From Lineus longissimus (taxonomy: Eukaryota; Nemertea; Pilidiophora; Heteronemertea; Lineidae): a stretch of 64,000 bases of DNA. Shown piece by piece: positions 48,422 through 60,299 of this stretch (the stretch's first letter is position 1; each line of letters starts with the position of its first letter). A program made the position numbers and the translations under genes. The stretch covers positions 20,777,501-20,841,500 of the forward strand of contig NC_088310.1 in NCBI RefSeq assembly GCF_910592395.1, read 5' to 3'. The notes below the pieces were generated by a model. That model was not told the origin of the DNA, ran no database searches, and saw nothing but the letters and a program-made list of their open reading frames with translations.

Positions 48422-49663
48422 AGCAACACTAATTTACAATTGTCATGAAAGAGTATACAGTTTGAGGGAAAGCCACATAACTATTAGATAATTGCCCTCT
48501 GTACTGGTGATAATCAGACTGGCTTGAAATTCTCATTATCGACCACCCCTCAGTGGAAATGAATCCAACAAAAAATGGGGTCAATACTGTATTACCCCGA
48601 TGAGAAGCAACTGATGTCCCCCACTCTCAACCAAGATATTTGTGCGCGTACCGGTTTGACTACGGGCTGAAGTTGACGATGTACTCCTGACGGAGCCATT
48701 GGGTGCTTCGCCCGCTCATTGACCGAGGCATGGTGACCTGGAGACAGTGACCGGATTAGCACTAGCTGGTCGAAGGACACTTCACAGGGCGTCAATTCGC
48801 AACTTCTCATCTTTTTAAGGCACGACCTATTCACGTGGACCAAGGCTTACCCAAAAACCTACTCCTTACGTAGCGTGGGGTACCAACCCACCGCAGATTC
48901 AGGAGTGTGCAATGGTTTCGGAATATCCTACACCAAATTGTGCTGCCCATTCGCAATAGGTTTGCCGACCGCCATTCCCCTCTGACATCGCCATCTCTCA
49001 GACAGTAACAGAACGGGGCAATGGGGCTGCAAATTTTTCCCAGAGGGGCGGGATAATGATTATTTCAGACCAATCAGAGTGTCACAAGTTCAGAGCGAAA
49101 TCACCTGACAGTTATATGGAGTTACACCAAAATGCAGACTCTTCATTTCATTTGTAAATAGGCATCGATTATTTTTGTTACATTCAATGGACCCAGTCCT
49201 ACAAGTACAATCTCTGGAAGAGCCAAGTCTGCACATAATTACTGGTATGCAGATTTGCCCGCGAGGCAGAAAAGACCTGACAATTGCCACTGCTTTAGGA
49301 GTGTAGCAACAATATTGCTTCAAAGCAAGAAATGAATCTGCACATATTTACTGGTATGCAGATATGCCAGCAAGGCATCAAAACATTCGTAAGCCCTTAA
49401 TGAGCAACTCATTTATAAAGTTACAAACAGGATTTATCTTACAACTGTACTGCTCCAAAGAAAGAGCCAAGTCTGCCCATAACTACTGGTATGCAGATAT
49501 GTCAGTGAGGCGACAAGACCTGAACACTGCCACTGCTTCACAAGTGTAGCACTGATATTGCTTCAAAGCAAAACTTAAGTACGCATATAATCACTGGTAT
49601 GCAGATTTGCCCACGAGGCAGAAAAGACCTGAAGACAGCCACAGCTTTAGGAGTGTAGCAACG
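48422..49663. repeat. Macrosatellite unit 5, truncated
   Basis: Diverges from the unit inside the fourth subrepeat after GTGTAGCAACG. Flanking DNA starts at about 49664. Confidence 0.95.
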
Positions 49664-51391
49664 TTGACGTGATCCTTGTCCACAACCGGCAGCTTGTTTA
49701 CGAGAGATGTCACAGCGCTCTACCAGCTTCAATTACCAGTGGTTTTCCCGTTGAGGTGCTGAAAATAAGACAAGAGTTCTTTAGATTTTAATGACTTCTT
49801 CTACAAAGACAGAGTTTTTAGAAACAGCTCTATGAAAGGCCTCTTGCTTACTAAGAGAGGGTTATCAAATGCACAAGTACATCGTACATTGATTGCAGTT
49901 CACTCTGGAACCTTATCCGCCAGGAACAGCACTTAGCAAGTGTTATGACTAAAACCTGTTATAAACTTTTGACCTGTTATTCTCATCGTTCTGGACATAC
50001 TTGCTTTCTGATAAGTTATCCGGCAGGCAGGCTACTGTACATCTATCCTGCACAGATTCACATTGCACACCAACCTTGTATTCTAAGATTGCTTGTCCGT
50101 GCAACAACATTTTAGATTCCTTCATCATTTTCTCCAGTCAGATTTGTTGTAGTCAGCTGATCACAGTGAAATCTTGTTAGTGGTGTTGGAGTTGCAACCC
50201 TCAGCATGTGGACTGATCTTGGCTTGATTACCAAGAGAACGATGGTGCGGTAGCTTTTCTCTTTTCAAGTCTGTGCCATCAGATGGACGAGCTGGAAAGG
50301 ACCACAGTTTTCATTAATAAAATTTTCTAAACAAAATAAACAATGGCGCGAAACGGTCCCCTGGCTTTTCCACACCAAGATAATCATCTGCCTAATATGA
50401 AGACACTCAGGCAAATACGAAGCTGTTTTAGAAACAAATGCCATTACCTGCCAAAGGCAGATCACTGGTCTGAAGTGCAACTGACAACCATCACGTTTGC
50501 TGACAGACTCTGTGAATAGTTGTCAGTAACTTGTTACACACATTCAGCAAGATAAAATGTTGAGAAGTGTCTGCGTTATTGTCAAGTTTCTTATGCCTTG
50601 TTTAGGCCAACCTACCTTCAGTCCACACAGGGAACAACTGCTGATTTTCATCACAAGATGCCTTGGATGGTGTATCAATGTGATGAAATACTAAACACCC
50701 TCTCCAGATAATCAGCTGAGTCGGCTGCCTGAGACGATTTGATGTTGAGCAGATTTTGTTCATTATTTGGGCAGGAATCAAGATTCAAACTATGTCAACC
50801 AGGTTCAGAGACATGAATTTTACTTCAAGCTGTATGAGACTGCATACTTCTCTTGCCTGAATGAAGGGTAAGAAACTTCAATGCTTTTGACAGCTTTTCG
50901 ACTAGTTGATGGAATATGAAGAACAATTTTCTTACCCGAAATATTTGTTCCTTCAAAAGTCGACTGAATCCCTCTTCATGATACACACACAGACCTTTAT
51001 GATACAGACACAGATTTCTCCATGTATGTTGTATCTCTCCATCTCATCTTCCTTGAAACCATGCAGGCTGAAAAATAACTCAAACTATTAGAATACCTGA
51101 ATTTGTAACACCTCAAGCTTTTCACTGCAAGGACGTCTTGACTGCAGCCAAATTTCTTCTGAATTTTTTAAAACATGTATTGACGAGTTTGTCATCGTCC
51201 TTTGCCAGATTGGCAAGGCATAGGCAGACAGATATATTCCGAAATCATGAGTTGTGATGATGGGAACGAGGCTGGTACTCAAGCCTTGGCCTGTTATTGA
51301 AAGAACAGGAAGTAGAGAGTACGATTTCACAGCCCACAGAAATTTTAGACTGGAATATTTTCAACGAGGAAAAAGACACTTAAATTTTTAC
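49664..51391. other. Non-array flank, no gene seen
   Basis: No coding exon supported. One minus-strand stretch (51097-51290) is open between an acceptor-like and a donor-like site but does not join in phase to anything nearby. Confidence 0.35.
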
Positions 51392-51600
51392 CTCTATAAG
51401 TTCACAATATGAATTGATCCTTCCTAGAAATTGGGGATGGCGTTGAGGTGAAGTGAATCCATAGCTCAGCACTACACAAGGAGCAATATATCTGGTGACG
51501 CGGTCTACAATAAAACAATTCAAAGTTTAGCTGAATATTGAAAGGTATCTGATCATTCACGGTCAGCACCAGAAACCAGCAGGCCAATGACAGAGTCTCC
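51392..51600 (-). repeat. Diverged duplication, copy 1, exon-like
   Basis: Shares GCTGAGCTATGGATTCA, CACCTCA and AACAATTCAAA-type words with 51863-52075 in the same order. 51392-51504 is bracketed by TATTGTAG and GTAAAA like an exon, but it stays open in a different frame from copy 2. Confidence 0.5.
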
Positions 51601-51862
51601 AAGTCAATAAACCCAATTGGCGTGGCATGAAAAAGTCTGGGGCAAATGTGTGCAGCCTTGATGTGAAGAAAAATATTTCCTGGAGAATAACCTCAGTCTC
51701 CAAGCCCTGAGCAAACAACGAAGACAAAAGAGAACATCAAGCAGCTTCTCGATATCAATCCCTCAACTCTATGGGTATAATTCTGTACCAAGTCTGTCGT
51801 TGACAGTCCACTCACTCGGGAAGGAGGAAAGAGTTCAATTTCGAATCAATTTCAACATTTAC

Positions 51863-52075
51863 CTCGATATACTCTAGATCTTGCTTGGTCTTGCTAGCAG
51901 ATGGGGATGGGGGTGAGGTAAATTGAATCCATAGCTCAGTACTTGTCACTATTCTTGTTTGAGCAAAACGTTTCTGGCCAGGCTGCCTGCAACAAAACAA
52001 TTTAAATTCTAGTTTTTAAAAGATGAATATCGAAGTGTATCTCAGAAACCAACGGTAACATCCAAAAGTTTCTGC
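51863..52075 (-). repeat. Diverged duplication, copy 2, exon-like
   Basis: 51863-51986 lies between GTTGCAG and GTAAAT on the minus strand and encodes TSTELWIQFTSPPSPSASK if translated. The homologous stretch in copy 1 is shifted out of frame, so I favour a non-coding transcript or a repeat over a protein. Confidence 0.45.
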
Positions 52076-52294
52076 AGCATGCAACAGCTGAAGAAATCTG
52101 ATTGTCCGCATTTGCAGTTTTGCAAGCATGTATGGGACACCAGTGGCAGAGTGGCCGTTCAGAATGGCAGCTTAGGGTAAAAGCTCATCAAGATGTAGAA
52201 GAAAGCATGCAATGAATTTTTCTTCAGAATTTGATGGCTCCCATCCTATTAATGCTTCCTTCAGCTCGGCCCACATTACATGTGGTTGGGACAC

Positions 52295-52965
52295 CAAACT
52301 GTCCTGGCGGGACATCTGAAATCTGAACACTGGATCTGATCTCTAGTTGACATTGACCTGCTCTCAAGAGACATTTACACATGCATGTACAATCTGAACA
52401 CCAGGATCTAATTCTGGATGTGACATTGTCCATCTTCGTATAACCGGCTTTTCAATTAAACTCCCCTCTTACAAACTAGGCGCATTACTAAAAAGATGTC
52501 TTCAGGGCACATCTGAAATCTAAACACCCATTTGTGGATGAATGACCTGTCCTCAAGGGACATCTTTAACCTGAACACAAAAATGTGTTTGTAGTAGTGA
52601 CATTTTTTTCCTCAAGGGACATCTGAAATCTGAACACCGAGATCTATTGGTGGTTGTTACACTGACCTGTATTGGAGGGACAACTTAGACATGAACAGAG
52701 TGATATATTTGTGGTTGTGATATTGACCTGTCCTGACGGAACTTCTTAAACCTGATCACCGAGGTATCATTGTGGTCTTGACATTGACCTGTCCTCAAGG
52801 GACATCTCAAATGACTAGTGAAGTCTTTATGAATTCTTGGTGGTTGTGATATGGACCTGTCTTCAAGGGACAAAACCTAAACACTGTGGTATTTTTGTGG
52901 TCTTGACATTGACCTGACCACAATGGAGAAAATGAACACCTACTTGTGGTTTTGACAGCGCCAGG
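52295..52965. repeat. ~60-bp minisatellite, about 10 diverged copies
   Basis: Copies read CCTGTCCTCAAGGGACATCT, then GAACACCGAGAT-like, then TGGTTGTGACATTGA. Lengths vary from 57 to about 75 bp and identity is moderate, so the array is old. Confidence 0.85.
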
Positions 52966-53269
52966 TACCCCCTGGACTGTAAATCCCAACTTTTTTACTA
53001 ATATCCCTGTTATGCAGGTATAAATTGTGAATGTCACAAAACCACAACCAACTTTGCGCCCCTCAACACTTGTGTGGATGCCACAGAGTTCTAGTGAAGA
53101 TGTCAAGGACACTTCCCCTCTTGACAGTTGTGTGCAAATGTTTGGAAAATATCCCCATGGTGGGAAAGTTTTTTTGAGAAAATTGTGGTGCAAAAGGAAT
53201 AAACTGTTCAATGGAACATAGCGAATATGTCGATTTCCTCCCCCTCCCCCATCCCCCATTCTCCCCTGC

Positions 53270-53890
53270 TAGGCCCTGCAAAAATCAAAACACGACCCAC
53301 AGTCAATGTATGTTGTTCATGCACACAGCAAACACGTGCATATAACATGGCCGACGAAACATTGTATTCAGTTATCGCGCTGGACTGGTCCGTTTGAACA
53401 TGATTTTCGCCATCAAAAATGGTAAAAATCGCCACGTAATTCAGTTGACCAGATGCAGAATTACACACAGAACAGGAATATCTGACTCCGGCACTTTGGT
53501 GAGTTTCATGTAACACCGAATCGGATGTTTTTTGATGAAAAAAATCCGCCGCGCACGTGCGGCCGGAACGCCGCCATCTCATCAAAATTTTGGCCAACCG
53601 CACAAAACTCTTTATCATTGCCTCGAAAACACAAGAAACGAAAAAACATCGGAATATGAATGAGCTGCGATATCTAATCTATGAACTTACCAACAAAAAG
53701 TTGTCTTTATTCGCGAAAAAGTGGTTAAATTAAAGAATTTAACGGAGAAGTTTCGAAAGATGAAAGCCGCCGCGTCGGAAAATTTCGCACGAGATCAGAC
53801 GATTGTGATGACGTAATTATCATTATTCATTAGGCGGATGGCATGGATGGGGTGAACATGCGGAGCAATTTTTCGGCGGCAATTAAAAAA
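53270..53890. promoter_or_regulatory. CpG-dense, promoter-like block
   Basis: Far more CpG than the surroundings (for example CCGCCGCGCACGTGCGGCC at 53548 and CGCCGCGTCGG at 53769), with an E-box (CACGTG) and a CRE-like TGACGTAA near 53810. An ATGGCCGACGAAACATTG start with good context occurs on plus at 53346, but its frame closes after 16 codons. No gene attached on either side can be named. Confidence 0.35.
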
Positions 53891-54879
53891 ATTCCTGTGT
53901 ATTACATTAGGTCCTAAATTAAATTTCTTTCCCTGGTAATTTTTTCCGCCACTCTTCCGAATTCAAATTCAAATTCAATTCAAGGTGGCACTACACAGTG
54001 TGGAGGACGGTGTCAAGAGCAGCGTCAGCAACCTAAAATGTGGAAGCGGGAATGATTGCCAACTGGCAAAGCGAGGGTGCGTCAAATAGGCCCCCGGCAA
54101 CCGAAACGAGATAGTCTTTCAGTTCCTGCTGAGGCCAAATCATACATCCCAGGCACCATCATCTATACATTTCTGGGTTCGTATGAATCCAGAGAAGAAG
54201 TCTACGCCAATTTCATTACGTTTCATTTATAAATGCACCGATAGGTAACGCCATTTTTGACACCACTTGGAACATGAAAATTGTAAAGAATTGACCTAGA
54301 AATGGTATGATGTGTGCGATCTTCAAACGGGCCTAAATAGGTTCAAAATGAATGATTTTGGAATGACATTACCACTAGCAGATAGCCAAATGCATCTAGT
54401 TTCTTTATTTGATGTGAAAACATGGGGTCATCTCGGCATTTTTTTCGCTATATGGCCTAGAATTTGGACTTGCATAATTGATACTCGCACAACTACGCCC
54501 AACCTCGCGTGGCAGATGGAAGGCATGTTACATAGACCTATTGGGGCCAAATGCCACAGATGCCAGGCTCATAAAACCGCCAAAGATCCCTCTGCACATG
54601 GAAATTAAGACCAGGGCGTAAAAGTCAATAGTAGTTGGAACAGGATGGACCCATTCATGAACATGGAAACGACCTGCGTCTTAAGACTACTTTTCTCTCC
54701 GACGCTCTAACCATTATGTATGACACTCATCTCCGTAGGCCAGTCTGATGAAACATTAGTGATATCAGACGGGACTTCACTACGCTATGGTTGTTCATAA
54801 AATTTACGTCGGCCTCGTATATCGATCACGTGACTTGATGACGTCATTGGCACGTGGTGACGAATCAGCAGAGATTTCT
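53891..54879. other. Intergenic, no gene seen
   Basis: AT-rich, then mixed sequence. An open plus frame at 54312-54608 has no recognisable features. Confidence 0.35.
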
Positions 54880-54993
54880 GGACAGAACCTTTCATCTCCT
54901 AGCATCATGGACCACCGGCTCTCATCTCCCGCCCACTATGGACACCTCGGCTGTCATCTCCCTCCCACCATGGACACCTCGGCCGTCATCTCG
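54880..54993. repeat. Three-copy ~35-bp tandem repeat
   Basis: Three imperfect copies of CATGGACACCTCGGC followed by TGTCATCTCC. Confidence 0.75.
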
Positions 54994-56154
54994 TTTCATG
55001 GATCAAGGAAAGTTATGTGGCCAAAGCTAAAATGATGAAATCGAAAAAGGTTTCAAAATATGAGAAAACCAATCTTTATTCTCAATATTCTTCGTTATCA
55101 GCGACCAAGGCCCCTGCCAAAACCAACTCCTCCTGCAACAGAACAGATATTTTATTCGTATCACGGGAGGGTCAGGGTGGATGCGATGGCTAAATTTCTT
55201 CCATCCTTCTTAACATTCCGACCTTGCAACACACCAAGTCGGCAGCAGGCCCTTGCACAAAGTTTGTTTTGGCTTTCTACGTCACCTGTTCTTTTGGTGG
55301 GCCCATTGTTCAGGCCTTTTTTCAGACCAACTTGTGCATTTGCTGACAAAATAAAATCTGAGATTGGCTGGTGTGAAGTTGTCTATATTCGGTCTGAAGA
55401 CAAAGTCACAACCAGAAAGACAAGTCGGTGGCATTTTTGGTTCGGGGACGGGACAGTCGCGATTGATGCAACAGCCAACAGTTTCGACCACACCCTTGTG
55501 TAGGCCTTGAAAAGAAGACTCGTCTTCAGGTAGGATGTAATAACATGTAGGCCTACATTGCGTGGCATGGTTGAATTTCACTTCCTACATGGACACAAGG
55601 CCTGTTGGAAATTGACCTAGGCCTATAAAATTATCCAGGCCTTGCGAGATAAATTGAGTTAAATTAGATTGAATGTTAATCTTGAGACAAGAATTTTTTT
55701 ATCAACAAGGGTATGGCCGAAATGGGGGATTGCCACAAACCAAGTTGGACTGACGTCACTCTTGGCATCAATTGATCAGGGTGTGACGGCACAATTGAAT
55801 GGTGTTGCAATAACTTTTTATTGACCAGATCAGTTCGGAGAAATAAGACCGCCGTAAAAGCTGATCGTGTACCATTTCACCTTGGCGAGTCCGTGTCCCC
55901 ACTTTCCGCGGACATGCCAGTTTTCCACGGCTCCAGATAATGATCTCATCTGTGCGGGAAAACAAGCAATGCATCACATTGTAAATAACCCGATTTTTAT
56001 AGCCAAAACTAAGCTTGTACCGTAGTATGTTGACATGCCTTTGGTTACTGACTCTGCGCCAACAATAGTAAATCAGCGCAAGCATAGGCCTCTCAGGTCA
56101 CGTGAAGACCTCCCTCCCTCCACATAAGCTATAAATTCTGAATTTCCGATAGAC
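54994..56154. other. Intergenic, open frame of doubtful value
   Basis: A 147-codon plus frame (55060-55503) has Phe/Pro-rich composition. Opposite-strand frames are also open, and no family is recognised. I do not call a gene. Confidence 0.35.
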
Positions 56155-56480
56155 CCTATATGGAGGACAGTCTCCTCCATGTTGAAATCCTTCCAATCAT
56201 TTCCAATTGACCCGATCAAGGATATGCTCCTCCATGTTGAAATCATTCCAAGCGACAACTATAGCATCGAGGACATCATTCGGGTGGGAATAAGATACAA
56301 TAATTTCGAGTAGGTGTGGACTGTCTCCTCCATGTAGGAAGCCTTCCAAAAGATGCACTTCCCATAGACTCGACCTCGAGGACAGTCTCCTCCAAGTAGA
56401 ATCGAAATTCTTGCTAGAGACACCTCCAGTAGTCTCGAGGACGGTCGCCTCTATGAGAGAATAAGAGACAATCATTTCAG
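56155..56480 (-). repeat. ~62-bp minisatellite, inverted block
   Basis: Reads on the minus strand as GGAATGATTTCAACATGGAG then GAGACTGTCC, the same family as 57390-58190 but in opposite orientation. About five decayed copies. Confidence 0.7.
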
Positions 56481-57389
56481 GTGGGTGTGGACTATAATCC
56501 TTCCAACAGGTAGAATCTTCAGGAGACATGTGGTGGGCATTGTCTCGGGAGTATCTTCTCTTATTATATGAATGGGTATGAAAGAAGATCACCATCATCG
56601 TCATAAACTCATAGCTCTACAGATGGAGCATAAGACATCCACGCGTCCGGGCCAGCAAGCCTTGTCAAGTAAACTCCGCCTCAACTCGCGCCACATCTTC
56701 GTCCTTGCCCAGGTTCCCCTCAAATATCACCGGTGTTCTATTCTATAAATTGAATCAACTTAGATCTCTGGATGAGACTTATAATTAGAGTAGAAGATGT
56801 ATCTTGGTTATGTTCACACTTGGCGGCGATGGGACATAGTCGCAGAATTTGTTCTGCCAGGGACCCATGCTGCACCCATGAAGGAGGTCCAGAGTGCTTT
56901 CATTCTCCTTGGCTGTCTCCTATCCTATGCTTCGCTCTCTTCATATTTGTTGGAATGCAAGTGGAATCACCGGCAGGGGACGGAGGCGACCACATGCTTC
57001 ACATGGAGCGCAAACAAGGGGAACCTGTTCACGCTCTCAGCACCGCCCGGCCGTAGTTCGAAACTGAAGTTGACGGACTTGCAGAACATCCACAGTTGAT
57101 GTGGAACTTTCGGGCGCCATTATCTTTCTTTTTTAAGCAGAATATCGGGTGTATTGGCGCTGATTGCCCTTCCCAAACACCATCGATGCCCACTGGTCGG
57201 TCACTGACGGCAGAGTCAATTGATCAAGAATGGCAGCCACCAACGGAAGACAAGATGTTTTGGGAATGTGTTGGGGTTGCCCTCGTCCCATGCTCCACTC
57301 ATTTGCGACCTGAGGTCCGCTGATGCTTGGTATCTGGACAGCCTCAAAATGTGAAAATGTTTGTCCCGATTTTCCATTTGAAGAATAAA
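56481..57389. other. Segment between inverted minisatellite blocks
   Basis: A GC-richer plus-strand frame of 100 codons (56797-57099, VHTWRRWDIVAEFVLPGTHA...) looks more protein-like than its neighbours. I cannot assign it, and no splice context or homologue is evident. Confidence 0.3.
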
Positions 57390-58190
57390 AACAAGGAAAA
57401 GACTGTCCTCAGGCTCAGGTGTGTTTGGGTCGATTACCCTTAGAAAGAGCTCAAATTGGAGGAGACCACCTGTCTTTGGGTGTTTTTGAGCTGATTGTCT
57501 CCCTTGAAAGAATTTCAACATGGAGGAGTCGAGACTGTCCTTGTGTTTGTTGGAGATAATTGTTGCTTGGAACGATCCCCACTATGAGGAGACTGTCCTT
57601 AGGTGCATTGGGGACGATTGTCCCTTGAAAGAGTTCAAACTGGAGGAGACTGTCCTTGGGTGTATTTGAGTGGAATTCCCTTGAAAGAATTACATATTGG
57701 AGGAGACCATCCTTCGGTCTATTGGAGATGATTGTCTCTTGGAATGTTCCCCTCTTGGAGGAGACTGTCTCCAGGTGAATTAGGGATGATTGTCCTTTGA
57801 AAGAGTTCAAACAGGAGGAGACTGTCATTGGGTGCATTGGAGATGACGCTTTTGAATGTATTCAAGATGGTTGCCTCTTTTTGGAAAGTATTGAAACATG
57901 GAGGAGGCTTTCCTTGGATATATTATGTTTACTTGATTGCTGTGTCTTGAAAGAATTCCCTCCTCGAGGAAACAGTCATTGGACTTATTGAGGATGATTG
58001 GCTCTTGAGAGGTATCCTGACTTAGTGGAGACTGTCCTTTTATAGTCACTTGGGAATGATCACCATTTGGAGAAGAATGTCCTTGGTTCTTTTGGAGATA
58101 ACTACCTTTTGGGAAGGATTCCCAAATGGAGGAGACTCAGGTATATTGGAGATTGTCACTTGGTAAGGATTCCCACTTGGAGATGATTGT
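57390..58190 (+). repeat. ~62-bp minisatellite, main block
   Basis: About 12 diverged copies of GGAGGAGACTGTCCTTGGGT, GCATTGGAGATGATTGTC and CCTTGAAAGAGTTCAAAC, with copy lengths of about 55-70 bp. Confidence 0.88.
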
Positions 58191-59655
58191 CCTCACTCCC
58201 ATATCTGAGGAGCTGGAGGAACCAACATAAAAGCCAAAACTACAAAAATTCCTTTGAAATGATACTGGCTTTTATTATTTTTTAAATAATTCGTTTTTAC
58301 AAATATTTACAATAGATTGCATTTATTAATTCTTTAACATGAGACAGTGTTTTAAAACAAAGAGGGTGCAGTCATCATTGAAAAAAAACCCAACATACGT
58401 TGTAAACAATCTACAATGAAGTGCATTTATACATGTTGATGTCCTTTTGACTTATGACCTCCCCAATCAAAATTGATAGTTTGATGCGCTACTGTTTAAT
58501 CTGTAAAAGCAGAAGCGATCTCCCAACATCATAAGGATAATGAGAGACATTGATGTGTCTGCACGATCCCTAAGAAACTTAAACATGCCGTATTCATAAT
58601 GTGTAAAGATTAAACGATGATTTCCAAATAACCTGAATTTACAAATTATACAAAAGTCGACGAAAAAATGCCTTAGCACCACCAAGTGCAACACAGTCAT
58701 TTCTAACAAACATTCGAACTGCCTACCCTGTGTGTCCAGCTATATGTAAAACCCCTGGGTTTTCTGATGATTTTAGCATGATCTTTAAACATTTTTCCTT
58801 GAGTCAAAGTGAGAAATGGCCCTAACACCCAAATGTGTAAGGATAGGCTGCAGTGGTGAAACATGGACAACTTGATACAGAACAGTATAGCTCGATATCA
58901 AATAAACATCACACAACATCATAGTTTTACAAATAAACCAACAAACAATTTACACACTGAATGTACACAAAAACATACAAGCATTTGCCACCTTTGTTTA
59001 TTATTATCTAAAATACGAAATATCCAGCATTCGAAAACTTTAGAAAATATCCAACATTTAATAACTTCAAAATAGTGAATTGCCTGAGCAATGGACGGTT
59101 GACTTTTACCAGGCATGGTCACTGACGGGTGAATAATAACAATAAATGTACCTCAGACTAACAAATTTATAAAACTACAAATGGTACATTGTACGAATCA
59201 CAAAGAGATATCACAGTTGATCTCAGAATGTCTATACTCTTGCAGAATCCAGAGCACCAGAGTTGCAGCAGCATTAGAACAGTCCTTGTATACCAAAAAC
59301 TCATTACTTCAAAGTAATGAGAATTTGTCATTACCCATTGCGAGTAAACTGGCTCCTGAACTATCCCACATCTATTAACTGACGGATTAGTAACTGTGGT
59401 AAATTTTCTCATTTTCGCCCTCCCCTTGGCCTGAAAAACAATGAGAGAAATGAATAAAATCAAGTTATTCACCAAGAAGGTATTTTGGAAAACCATGTAC
59501 TAATTGCCAAGGATTTGCATAAGCTTCATTCTCTTGATATTATTATGAATTTTGTTGTTTAAGCATCCTGGTACCGATAATTGGAGAAGCCCCTAGTCTC
59601 AGGAAACACTATCCCCACAATGTCCTAACATGCACACCTTTCGTTTCAAATTTAT
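58191..59655. other. AT-rich tail, possible 3' end of the minus-strand gene
   Basis: Minus-strand AATAAA words near 58265 and 58321 could end a transcript coming from the right. No convincing coding exon here. Confidence 0.3.
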
Positions 59656-59735
59656 GCATCGCCAGAATATTGGACCCGATGAGGCAAATTTTGGTGTGAA
59701 TAATAGGCAGCCCACAAGTCTTTGTTAATGATTAC
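59656..59735 (-). repeat. Degenerate copy of the adjacent exon
   Basis: On the minus strand, TATTCACACCAAAATTTGCC then GGGTCCAATATTCTGGC mirrors TCATTCGTCACATCAGGTCC and AATATCCTGGC of 59777-59939. It follows a C19 tract (59735-59753). It ends in a TAA in the equivalent frame. Confidence 0.5.
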
Positions 59736-59753
59736 CCCCCCCCCCCCCCCCCC
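59735..59753. repeat. C19 homopolymer
   Basis: Nineteen C as printed, between the exon-like copies. Confidence 0.9.
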
Positions 59754-59776
59754 GAACAGATTCCAACAATGCTCAC

Positions 59777-59939
59777 CTCTCATTTCCAAAGTAGGTGCTG
59801 CCAGGATATTGGACCTGATGTGACGAATGATACTGTGACTGAGGCATATTCTGGGAGTGCTGGTATAGAATAGTGCCACTTCTTGTGTTGTTCCCGACCA
59901 CTTGCCCGTCAGTTTTTCCGTTGTGTTTCTGTCTTCTCC
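59777..59939 (-). CDS. Possible coding exon J, minus-strand gene
   Basis: Acceptor CTTTTGCAG and donor GTGAGC bracket 163 nt. Two frames are open. One gives the low-complexity HSQNMPQSQYHSSHQVQYPG, the other TTEKLTGKWSGTTQEVALF. Phase does not settle which joins to exon I, and the link to the upstream chain is uncertain. Could also belong to a separate transcript. Confidence 0.35.
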
Positions 59940-60265
59940 CTGCAAAAGTAAAGAAGTATAGGCATTAAGATTATTGTCAGACTATTGATGTCATGAAATT
60001 ACATCGGCGTGACTTTGGCGCTGTTAATGGTTGCATCGTGGAAAAATTGTATCTTTCTACAAGAAAGATTCAAGAGGAAACGTCAGGATTGACTTGTCCC
60101 ATAGATTGTTCATTTGATGGAAACACTGATAAGATGGAAAATGTTGCATAATGCAAGATGGTTGGGGAAGCATGAGTGACCACAATCCTATTCCTGGAAC
60201 AAGAATGAACTGAAAACGCAGGTTACAAAATGAACAAGTTTTTATTGATGGTCGCAGCGCCTCAC
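59940..60265. other. Intron or 3' region of the minus-strand gene
   Basis: A minus-strand AATAAA at 60241-60246 lies right after exon I and could mark an early 3' end. Without splicing, exon I would run to a TAA inside this same signal. Confidence 0.35.
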
Positions 60266-60299
60266 CACATTGTCTAGGTTGTCAGATGCACCATGTTGG
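60266..60299 (-). CDS. Possible coding exon I
   Basis: Acceptor TATTTCCCAG, donor GTGAGG; 34 nt. Completes a split codon and reads QHGASDNLDNV, in phase with exon H. Function unknown. Confidence 0.4.

Larger units (their letters stand above)
43211..49663. repeat. Macrosatellite array, 1,330-bp unit, five copies
   Basis: Head-to-tail units start at 43211, 44541, 45871, 47201 and 48422 (AGCAACACTA). The first three are 1,330 bp each, the fourth 1,221 bp, and the fifth is cut at 49663. Units differ by only scattered single bases. Each unit is about 800 bp of non-subrepeat sequence followed by five 109-bp subrepeats. The high identity implies recent amplification or gene conversion; assembly duplication is an alternative. 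Confidence 0.97.

Noticed and set aside
51097-51986. Minus-strand protein-coding gene from three exon-like open stretches
   Set aside because: The stretches at 51097-51290, 51392-51504 and 51863-51986 do not join in a consistent phase, and the two homologous ones use different frames.
55060-55503. 147-codon plus-strand frame
   Set aside because: Several other frames are also open over the same bases, so openness reflects composition. No family recognised.
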